DNA from: Udaeobacter sp025935755
GTDB taxonomy: Bacteria; Verrucomicrobiota; Verrucomicrobiia; Chthoniobacterales; UBA10450
Assembly (NCBI GenBank): GCA_036278715.1
Contig: DASUKN010000004.1
Coordinates: forward strand, 1-64,000
Direction of reading: 5' to 3'
Length of the DNA: 64,000 bases
In this document: positions 41,580 to 48,344 of the stretch, one piece after another
How positions within the stretch are numbered: the first letter of the stretch is position 1
Layout: the number at the start of each line of letters is the position of its first letter
Translations under genes and position numbers: made by a program
The notes under the pieces: model-generated
Told to the model about the DNA's origin: nothing
What the model saw: the letters and a program-made list of their open reading frames with translations, nothing else
Databases searched by the model: none

Positions 41580-42548
41580 TCAAGCCTTCGCCTGCTGTAA
41601 GCGAGAAGGCACTTGTAAAAGCGCCACGTAGTTTTTTTGACACTTGATCAGATTGGGATGTCGCGAAGAGACGCTGGCTTGCAAGATCGACAACGCGCGG
41701 GAAAACAGCGGCAGCGCTTCTGCCAAGCGTTGCTGTTCCCGGTAGACCACCGCGATGTTGTTCAGTGTCACCGCGATATCGACATGATGCGGCCCGAAGA
41801 GTTTTTCCTTAATCCGGAGCGCTTCTTTATGGTAACGAAGCGCTGCGGTAAAATTTCCGCGCGCCTGTTCCAGCGAACCGAGATTGCTCAGTGCGATTGC
41901 CACATCGTAGTTCTCCGGCTGGGACGCCCGGCGAAAGATTCGCAGCGCACGCCGAAGAAGTAGTTCCGCCTCGCCAAACTTTTTCTGCGCGAGCAGCAAC
42001 GCAGCAAGCGCTGCTTCATCGGCGACCACGGCGGGATGATCCGCGCCGAGGGCGCGCCGGCGGATCGTGATTCCCTTGCGTGCAAACTGTTCACCGATCG
42101 CATATCGGCCGCGAGCGTGCTCGAGTCCGCCAAGGTTATGATAAATCGTAGCGATCTCGGAGTAGTGCGAGCCGTTTGCGCTGGTCAGGATTTTGAGCGC
42201 GGTCCGATACAGACGCGCGCCACCAGCGAAGTGGCCGGAATATTTGTAGAGAATGGCGCGTCCGTTGAGCAACCGCCAGTGTTCGATCGCATCCTTGGTG
42301 TAAACTTTGTCCGCGATCATGAATGCGGCGGCAAAAGCAGCGTCCGATTCGCGGTAACGGCCTAGAATTCGGTACAAGTCGGCGAGACTGCGATAAACAT
42401 CGACATGCAGCTCCTGGGGCGGAGTAAGGCGCAGCCCGCACATCAACGCCTTGTAAATGCGCCCCGCCTCAGAATAGTTTCCCGCCGCCTCTACGCCTTG
42501 CGCTCGCAAATACGTTTGCCGCGCGCGTTTAGCGCCACCCGCCGTCAC
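41580..42548 (-). CDS. Tetratricopeptide-repeat protein
   Basis: A 322-aa all-helical protein of about six to seven TPRs, kinesin-light-chain-like (HVDVYRSLADLYRILGRY; RRALGADHPAVVADEAALAA; HVDIAVTLNNIAVVYREQQR; LFSRALSILQASVSSRHPNL). No signal peptide or membrane helix; probably a cytosolic scaffold. It starts with GTG inside the stop of the 60-aa peptide gene (GTGA overlap), so translation is likely coupled. Third gene of the unit behind element C. Its repeat type recalls the TPR half of the nearby kinase. Confidence 0.82.
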   Translation of the reverse strand: MTAGGAKRARQTYLRAQGVEAAGNYSEAGRIYKALMCGLRLTPPQELHVDVYRSLADLYRILGRYRESDAAFAAAFMIADKVYTKDAIEHWRLLNGRAILYKYSGHFAGGARLYRTALKILTSANGSHYSEIATIYHNLGGLEHARGRYAIGEQFARKGITIRRRALGADHPAVVADEAALAALLLAQKKFGEAELLLRRALRIFRRASQPENYDVAIALSNLGSLEQARGNFTAALRYHKEALRIKEKLFGPHHVDIAVTLNNIAVVYREQQRLAEALPLFSRALSILQASVSSRHPNLIKCQKNYVALLQVPSRLQQAKA

Positions 42549-42727
42549 TCAACGAAGAGCTCGTTGTGGTTGGTGCAGATCAAGCCGTCCTGCTCTCGCC
42601 GTTTCAATCCCACGCCGCCGCGCGGATCTTTGCGCGTCTTCAAGTCGTGCAACGGCATCGTCGGCTTGCCGTTGTTAGCGGGGCTTGTGAGTTTCTTAGT
42701 TCCATTGTTTTGATTGATTTTTTTCAT
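42545..42727 (-). CDS. Small peptide (60 aa) of the DLK-x2-KD-x-[KR]-GG family
   Basis: ATG 42727, stop TGA 42545-42547. It carries DLKTRKDPRGG (residues 28-38) and TNHNELFVE at the end; the companion 49-aa peptide has the same DLK...GG block and ends NHNETLL. The last base pair of its coding sequence forms GTGA with the start of the TPR gene. No strong SD is visible. A 15-codon frame ending in the ATGA of this start (42773-42726) could be a leader that couples translation, which is speculative. Function unknown. Confidence 0.62.
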   Translation of the reverse strand: MKKINQNNGTKKLTSPANNGKPTMPLHDLKTRKDPRGGVGLKRREQDGLICTNHNELFVE

Positions 42728-42831
42728 AGTTGTTTCTGTTGGTTCAATTTTGATTGAGTACTCCTCGTCATATCACTGTTTCTTCTGATCCATTTCTGCT
42801 TGGAACCCTCGTTAGCGGACTAGTTAGCATC

Positions 42832-42981
42832 CTAGAGAAGCGTTTCGTTGTGATTGCCCGCATAAAAGCCGGAGCGGCCTCGGCGGCAAGGATCCGGCGG
42901 GATTCCGCCTTTAGCGTCCTTTGCTGGCTTGAGGTCGCGGAACTTCATCTGTGTCTTGGTTTTCTTTGTTTTGTCTCTCAT
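42832..42981 (-). CDS. Small peptide (49 aa) of the DLK-x2-KD-x-[KR]-GG family
   Basis: ATG 42981 with AAAGG eight bases upstream, stop TAG at 42832-42834. The N-terminus is Lys/Thr-rich (RDKTKKTKTQ), then DLKPAKDAKGG (residues 16-26), then a 23-residue tail with one Cys (PPDPCRRGRSG) ending AGNHNETLL. It is first in the unit, 41 bases after element C. Same motif and spacing as the 42- and 60-aa peptides. Not assignable to a named family. Confidence 0.62.
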   Translation of the reverse strand: MRDKTKKTKTQMKFRDLKPAKDAKGGIPPDPCRRGRSGFYAGNHNETLL

Positions 42982-43022
42982 AGATTATGCCTTTGGTAGC
43001 TGTTTGTGGTTGGTTACTTCTC

Positions 43023-43067
43023 GCCTTCACCTGTGTACAAGACCGGAATGCAGCCGAATCTTACAGG
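43023..43067 (-). promoter_or_regulatory. 45-bp shared promoter-like element, copy C
   Basis: CCTGTAAGATT, CGGCTGC, ATTCCGGTCTTGTACA, CAG, GTGAAGGC on the minus strand; also shares CTTTCC immediately upstream with copy B. Precedes the two-peptide/TPR unit. The nearest sigma factor gene is the ECF factor at 45831. Confidence 0.65.
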
Positions 43068-43155
43068 GAAAGTTGGCTTGGCCGTGTTAAAGCGGAGTGA
43101 CCACGGATTACGCGAATTTTACCGATATCCGCCGGCGAGAAAGGGAAGAGCTAAC

Positions 43156-43221
43156 CACTAATCGACACGAATAAGCACGAATCAATCCAGCTCGGATTAG
43201 TGTCTATTCGTGTTGATTCGT
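43156..43221. repeat. Inverted repeat at the end of the kinase gene
   Basis: ACTAATCGACACGAATAAGC, ACGAATCAATCC on the left and GGATTAGTGTCTATTCGTGT plus TGATTCGT on the right form a long imperfect hairpin ending six bases before the kinase stop region. It may terminate the kinase transcript. A similar ATTCGTG-rich sequence is common in intergenic regions of soil bacteria. Confidence 0.55.
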
Positions 43222-43226
43222 ACTTG

Positions 43227-45755
43227 TTATTTTTCCAAGCCTATTTTTTTCAAGATTGCAATGAAGCGAGGCTGCGATCGGAGCCTGTCCCAGGCGAGAT
43301 CTATTTTCAGTTCCGGCAGCCACGGAGTGCGCTCTTCAACTGCTTTTTCAAGCCAATCGAGCGCTTCCGAGTCGAAGCCGCCCACGGCATAGTCGATCGC
43401 AATGCGCAATGGCGATTCATATTTTCCCTGGGCGATGCGCTTTTGGCAGAACTCGTTTCTCTTTCGCGAATACGCTGGTATCCCGCCAGTGTCGTACGCT
43501 TTTCGCAGCTCGCCCAGTTCTTCCGCGCTGAATGATCCTTCCAGCATGTCCCTCTTTTCCGCAGCGGCAAAATATTCAGCGGGCATCTTTTTGATGTACG
43601 GAATTGCGGTGAGGAGGTCATAGCCCAATGGATTTTTCGGATCGATGGCGATGGTCTTCTCAGCCTGCTGTGATGCACGATCCAGATCGCCCTCTGTTAT
43701 GTACTGCCAGATGAAACCGAAGTTGACCCGGTAGGAGAGCGGATCCACTTCTCTGGCTCGTTCCAGTTCCTCATGCGCTTCCTGGGTCCGGCCCAAGTCA
43801 AGCAGATACTCCCAGAGATTGAGCCGCGCAGTTACAGAATTCGGGTTGAGCGCAACGGCCCTTCTGAATTCGGCCTCAGCTTCCTTAAATTTCCATTCGT
43901 ATTGAAATTCAACGTAGCCGAGGGTGGCATGCGCTTCGGCCAGCTCGGCATCGAGCGCCAATGCTTTCTGAGCGGCTTCCTTCGCTTCGGGAAAAGCCTC
44001 TTTGGGCGGAACGTAGCTCCAGTAACCAATTAAATGATACGCCTCAGCCAGACCGGCGTGCGCCAGCGCAAACTCGGGGTCGAGTACAATCGCCTGCTGG
44101 AAAAACTGGATGCTATTGTGGGCGCTTTGCTCTGTAAGCTTGCTTAGCTCAAAGCGACCCAGCAGATACAGCTCATAAGCCTGATGGTTTTCCGTCGGAT
44201 TCCTGGCCAGGCGCTGTTTCTCTTCGACGCCCAGCTGAAGCTTTAGCGCGTCAACGACGCGCTGAGAAATGTCGCTGCGAACAGCGAGTATGTCCGTCAT
44301 CTCACGGTCATAAGTTGCCGCCCAGAGATGAAAACCGTCGGCTACGTTGATGAGTTGCGTGGTGACGCGAAGTTTATTGCCCGCTCTGCTCACGCTGCCT
44401 TCGAGCACTGTCGGCACGTTTAGTTCTTTGCCGACCTTCCGTATATTTTCGGTCTTGCCTTTGAATGCGAACGAGGAAGTGCGAGCAGGGACGCGCAGCC
44501 CTTTGACCTGCGACAGCGCGGCGCATAAATCCTCCGTGATTCCGTCGCTCAGATACTCGTTCTCTTTGTCGGCGCTCATGTTCACAAAGGGCAGTACCGC
44601 CACTCCCGCTCCTGTTGGCGGCCGGGCTGATTCGTTCTTCCAAATCGTGACACTCAGCGTTGCAACAAATGCGAATGACAATGCGAAGAGCAGCGCAGCC
44701 ATTGGATTTCGTCGTACCCATTTTTGGCTGCGCCCAAAAATTCCGGCAGAGCGCGCGCGAATAGGTTCGTGCTTCAGCCAGCGTTCAAGATCCTCCGCCA
44801 ACGCGAGAGCGGAGTCGTAACGACGCCCCGGATCTTTTTCCAGACACTTAAGACAGATGGTTGCCAGATCCCGGTCGATCTTCGGATTCCACAATCTCGG
44901 TTGCCGAGGTTCTTCTTCCAAGACCAGGCGAACCGTTTCATAGGTGGTTTCGCCAGCGAACGGCGGATGGCCAGTAAGCAATTGGTAAAAGACCGCGCCG
45001 AGCCCGTACACATCGGTGGCGCACGTGATGGTGGCGTTGTTTCCTCCAGCCTGTTCCGGCGCCATGTAACTGGGTGTGCCCATTACCTCCATGGTGCGCG
45101 TGACAGTGCTTTCAGCTTCCAGCAGGCGGGCCAATCCGAAATCGGTGAGATGCGGTTCGCCTTTGCCATCAACGAGGATGTTCCCGGGCTTAATGTCGCG
45201 GTGCAGAATCCCGTGTTCGTTCGCGAACTGGACAATGCGCGCCACTTTCGCAATGAGTTCGGCTGCGCGCCGAGGCGATATCGGCTGGTGCTTAGCTATT
45301 TCGTCGAGAGGACCGCCCTCGATCAGCTTCATGCTGAAATAGCAGGAACCATCGCGCTCACCGATTTCATAAATAGGAACGATGCCGGGGTGATCGAGCC
45401 TGGCCGCCGCTTGCGCTTCCAGATGAAAGCGTTGCAAATGCCGTTTGGTAGCGAACTGACCGAGCGCGACGATCTTCAGTGCGACCGTGCGATCGAGGCT
45501 CTTCTGCCGCGCTCGATAAACAAGGCCTTGTCCGCCGCTCCCTAATTTTTCCAGGAGTTCGTAGTCGCCAAAGTCGGTTTTGCGAGGATGTCCCCCGCTG
45601 TTAGCGGTTGGCGCTTCGGCACCATCGGTGTCCGCAGCTACAGGTCCAGCCGCGAACAAACCAGTTTCTAACAAACACGCACTGCAAAATTCCTGTGGCG
45701 CGTCGACATACAATTCCGCGCCGCATCTAGGACAGGGCTTGGACACCAATTTCAC
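43227..45755 (-). CDS. Transmembrane Ser/Thr protein kinase with TPR sensor half
   Basis: An 842-aa protein. An N-terminal zinc ribbon (C8-C11, C24-C27: PCPRCG and FCSAC) comes first. Next is an Hanks-type kinase domain (about 65-328) with GSGGQGLVY loop, Lys94 in VALKIV, catalytic HRDIKPGN (185-192), DFG (205-207) and APEQ. One membrane helix (about 353-371) is followed by a VAVLPFVNMSADKENEYLSD domain as in TolB/FlgO-type or CadC-linked sensors, and then about eight TPRs to the C-terminus. Start GTG with AGGG seven bases upstream. All catalytic residues are intact. It lies 75 bases behind the ECF sigma gene, probably one operon; such kinase/ECF pairs are known in Planctomycetes and Verrucomicrobia. 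Confidence 0.9.
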   Translation of the reverse strand: MKLVSKPCPRCGAELYVDAPQEFCSACLLETGLFAAGPVAADTDGAEAPTANSGGHPRKTDFGDYELLEKLGSGGQGLVYRARQKSLDRTVALKIVALGQFATKRHLQRFHLEAQAAARLDHPGIVPIYEIGERDGSCYFSMKLIEGGPLDEIAKHQPISPRRAAELIAKVARIVQFANEHGILHRDIKPGNILVDGKGEPHLTDFGLARLLEAESTVTRTMEVMGTPSYMAPEQAGGNNATITCATDVYGLGAVFYQLLTGHPPFAGETTYETVRLVLEEEPRQPRLWNPKIDRDLATICLKCLEKDPGRRYDSALALAEDLERWLKHEPIRARSAGIFGRSQKWVRRNPMAALLFALSFAFVATLSVTIWKNESARPPTGAGVAVLPFVNMSADKENEYLSDGITEDLCAALSQVKGLRVPARTSSFAFKGKTENIRKVGKELNVPTVLEGSVSRAGNKLRVTTQLINVADGFHLWAATYDREMTDILAVRSDISQRVVDALKLQLGVEEKQRLARNPTENHQAYELYLLGRFELSKLTEQSAHNSIQFFQQAIVLDPEFALAHAGLAEAYHLIGYWSYVPPKEAFPEAKEAAQKALALDAELAEAHATLGYVEFQYEWKFKEAEAEFRRAVALNPNSVTARLNLWEYLLDLGRTQEAHEELERAREVDPLSYRVNFGFIWQYITEGDLDRASQQAEKTIAIDPKNPLGYDLLTAIPYIKKMPAEYFAAAEKRDMLEGSFSAEELGELRKAYDTGGIPAYSRKRNEFCQKRIAQGKYESPLRIAIDYAVGGFDSEALDWLEKAVEERTPWLPELKIDLAWDRLRSQPRFIAILKKIGLEK

Positions 45756-45830
45756 GAATTTACCCTAAAGAAGCGATGCTAACCGCATTTCATGAATGCA
45801 TGGCAGTTTGTGTAGTTCCTGTCGCACGTT

Positions 45831-46601
45831 TTACCCACGCAACGCGGCAATTAAATGGCGCAGCTCATCTTCGGTGTCGTCGGGAGCGACGACGGTGTGG
45901 GCGATCTCCTCATGCAACAATTCCCGGTAGCGCTGGCGCAACCGATAAAAAGCTTGGTTCACTGCGTTCTCGCTCATGCCCAATTCACGCGCGATATCGC
46001 CTTGGGAAGGTCGGTCGGCTTCGTCTGTGAGCTGTTTTTTCAATTGCTCAAACAATCGCGCTTTGTCCAAAGCGCGATACTCAGCTTCCAATCGCGTGAG
46101 AGCTTGCTCGAGAACCGTCAGCGCCCAGCGACGCTCGAAGATTTGATCGGGGCTCAATGCGGCCGCCGCCTCAGGATCGTAATGTTTACGCTCGAGCAAT
46201 TCATCCAATGGTATGAGCGGCCGGCCATCTCCGCGTTTGGCCGCCGCCGCGTACCTCCGTTCCTTAGCCAGGAAGTGTTTGATTGAAGCAAAGAAGAATG
46301 ATCGCAGCCGCCCTTTTTCACGGCGAACAGATTCCAGATCTCTTCTTTCGAACAGAAGCGCAAAGAAACTTTGGGTAAGATCTTTTGCCTCTTCTGGGCC
46401 GGCGCCTTGCCGGATGATGAAGCTGTAAACGGGCCACCAGTAGGTGCGGCAAAGTTTCTCGAGCGCTTTGTCCGCCTGTGGAGATTCTCCTTGTGCCTCC
46501 AGCACGAGACTCCAGTGCGTCGTGGCAAAACCAACACCACCGTGGCCCCTGGATACGCCGACACTGGCTGCTTCGGTTAACTCGTTGTCGGCGGGGAGCA
46601 C
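45831..46601 (-). CDS. ECF sigma-70 family sigma factor
   Basis: A 256-aa sigma factor. Region 2: YWWPVYSFIIRQGAGPEEAKDLTQSFFALLFERRD; region 4: EADRPSQGDIARELGMSENAVNQAFYRLRQRYRELL, a clear helix-turn-helix. It has the long linker and C-terminal tail seen in ECF factors encoded beside Ser/Thr kinases. GTG start. No separate anti-sigma gene is visible, so the kinase is the likely partner. It is the obvious candidate to read the three 45-bp elements downstream; none of these elements is found before the sigma gene itself. Confidence 0.88.
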   Translation of the reverse strand: MLPADNELTEAASVGVSRGHGGVGFATTHWSLVLEAQGESPQADKALEKLCRTYWWPVYSFIIRQGAGPEEAKDLTQSFFALLFERRDLESVRREKGRLRSFFFASIKHFLAKERRYAAAAKRGDGRPLIPLDELLERKHYDPEAAAALSPDQIFERRWALTVLEQALTRLEAEYRALDKARLFEQLKKQLTDEADRPSQGDIARELGMSENAVNQAFYRLRQRYRELLHEEIAHTVVAPDDTEDELRHLIAALRG

Positions 46602-46801
46602 GCTGCGATCGAATTAAAAAGTCGGGCCAAAAGCAAGCGCACAGAATGTCAGGCGCCATTTCGTCTTGGCCTGGAAAACGACAGTTCATTTCGAGCCCGT
46701 TCTCCCCTCGCGGGCACAACGGCAAGACTTCAAAGGCATAGCTTCCAGGGGGTACGGCGCTCACGCGGTAATCGTCCTACCCAGACAACGCGCTGGCGTT
46801 G

Positions 46802-47839
46802 CTATTGTTTGATTGCCACCCACTCGTTCCGCGCCCGAGAATCGGAGACAGCTTGCACGACTCGCATGTAGCGCAGCCCGTCTTCAAAGTTTGGATGGGG
46901 AAGGACGCGGCCTTTTGATTTCACTGCGGCCAGGAAATCTTCTTCCACGCGCCATTCGCCTTCCAATTCCGTTGGAACATCGACGACCTGCATTGCGCGG
47001 TCGCCAATTTTTCCGACTCGCATGACGTCGGCGGTGAAATCGTAGGTCAGGGTGCCGCCGCTGCCATAAATCTCGAGCCGATCACCTTCAGCCAGCGCAT
47101 TAATTGCGCTGAACTCCAGCACCCCTTCTGCGCCATTTTCGAAACTGCAGAGCACTGTAAGCAAATCCGGAACGATAACGTTATATCCTTCCCGAAACGG
47201 TTGGATGATCTTCCCGCGCGCGAATACACCTGTGATGTCACCGAGCCAGCGCTGCAAAACCTCAACATAAATCCCCAATGTGAGCGTGTTCAGTCCGCTG
47301 ATCTCGATCTTCTGGCGCCAGTGAGCCGGCGCATCCGGATCAAGGTAATTTCCGTGGAAACTTTGCAGCCGTACGTGATGCGGCTGGCCGATGTAATTTT
47401 CGGCGAGAAGTTTTTTGACCATCAAATCGCCGCGCAATCCGAAAGGCGGCGGACAGAGCATCGTCACTAGTTCTGGATATCGTTTGGATGCGGCCAACAT
47501 TTCTTCCGCCTCCGCCAGATCCATCGACATTCGCGCCTGGCAAAACACATGTTTGCCCGCCTCCAATGCAGAAATCGTGACTGCCGAATGCATATACGGC
47601 GTCGTGCCTATCCAGATAATGTCGATGTCTGGAGTAGCAACCAACTCGGCCCAATCGCGTACCGGTAATGCCGCCAGCGAATTTTCGCGGCAGAAGCGTT
47701 CCGTGCTTTCATATGTGGAATTTGAAACCGCAACAATCTCGACGTCGGGGTTTTTCTTGAGCGCCGGCAGGTGGCGAGTACGCACAATGTTGCCAGCTCC
47801 GACGATTCCGATTCGCAATTTGTGATTATTTTTGTGCAT
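46802..47839 (-). CDS. Gfo/Idh/MocA family oxidoreductase
   Basis: A 345-aa NAD(P)-dependent sugar oxidoreductase-type protein. Rossmann motif IGIVGAGNIVRTRHLPAL at the N-terminus, IDIIWIGTTPYMHSAVTI and GKHVFCQARMSMDLAEAEEM (where the family has EKP or similar), then the C-terminal alpha/beta substrate domain. The usual catalytic Lys of the EKP motif is replaced (CQARMS), so its chemistry may differ. Substrate unknown. It lies 200 bases upstream of the sigma factor on the same strand. Confidence 0.85.
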   Translation of the reverse strand: MHKNNHKLRIGIVGAGNIVRTRHLPALKKNPDVEIVAVSNSTYESTERFCRENSLAALPVRDWAELVATPDIDIIWIGTTPYMHSAVTISALEAGKHVFCQARMSMDLAEAEEMLAASKRYPELVTMLCPPPFGLRGDLMVKKLLAENYIGQPHHVRLQSFHGNYLDPDAPAHWRQKIEISGLNTLTLGIYVEVLQRWLGDITGVFARGKIIQPFREGYNVIVPDLLTVLCSFENGAEGVLEFSAINALAEGDRLEIYGSGGTLTYDFTADVMRVGKIGDRAMQVVDVPTELEGEWRVEEDFLAAVKSKGRVLPHPNFEDGLRYMRVVQAVSDSRARNEWVAIKQ

Positions 47840-48031
47840 TAGCTTTGACCGTGAAGGCTACTGACAAAGCGATCGTTACGGTCAAGTTTCCTTTGACCCC
47901 GGCGAGCAACTGCGCGTTCAACTTCAGGGTATCGCCGTTTTCCGCAGCTGCCATTCCTTAAGTAGCTTCCCTCCGCAACGATCCGCTTGACCTGCAAGCC
48001 CAAAGGCGGCAGGTTAGGCGGCTTTTTCGAC

Positions 48032-48292
48032 ATGAAAATTTGTGATATTACAGGATCAAGGGCAGCACGCGGTAGCGTGATTCATCGGCGTGGTTTGGCC
48101 AAAAAGAAAGGTGGAGTCGGGCGGCACATCACGAAGATGGTGCCGCGCACTTTCGTGCCAAACTTGCAACGCCAGCGGATCTGGGTCCCGGAGCTGAAGA
48201 AATTTGTGCGTGTTCGTGTTACGGCGCGAGGGCTCAAGACGATCAACAAGCGTGGTGCTTACAAGGCGCTCAAGAAAGCCGGCGCGATCTAA
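48032..48292 (+). CDS. rpmB: 50S ribosomal protein L28
   Basis: An 86-aa ribosomal protein. The sequence opens KICDITGSRAARGSVI, then GRHITKMVPRTFVPNLQRQR, VTARGLKTINKRGAYKALKK, as in bacterial L28. The first cysteine is present but the zinc CxxC set is incomplete, so it is the zinc-free form. ATG 48032 is the family start. It is divergent from the oxidoreductase. Confidence 0.95.
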   Translation: MKICDITGSRAARGSVIHRRGLAKKKGGVGRHITKMVPRTFVPNLQRQRIWVPELKKFVRVRVTARGLKTINKRGAYKALKKAGAI

Positions 48293-48300
48293 CCCTGCAG

Positions 48301-48337
48301 GGCCTCTGTGTCAGACGCCGGCCGTTAAGAAACGGCC
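48301..48337. repeat. Double palindrome behind rpmB
   Basis: GGCCTCTG-TGT-CAGACGCC (48301-48319, one mismatch from the 24305 copy) is followed at once by GGCCGTT-AAGA-AACGGCC (48320-48337). It sits between the convergent ends of rpmB and the 498-aa gene and could serve as a two-way transcript end, although no T-run is seen. Confidence 0.7.
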
Positions 48338-48344
48338 CTGCCCG

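Noticed and set aside
39511..46601. A toxin-antitoxin or phage-defence reading of the peptide/kinase locus
   Set aside because: No nuclease, toxin fold, NTPase or reverse transcriptase is visible; the gene set fits regulation and export better.
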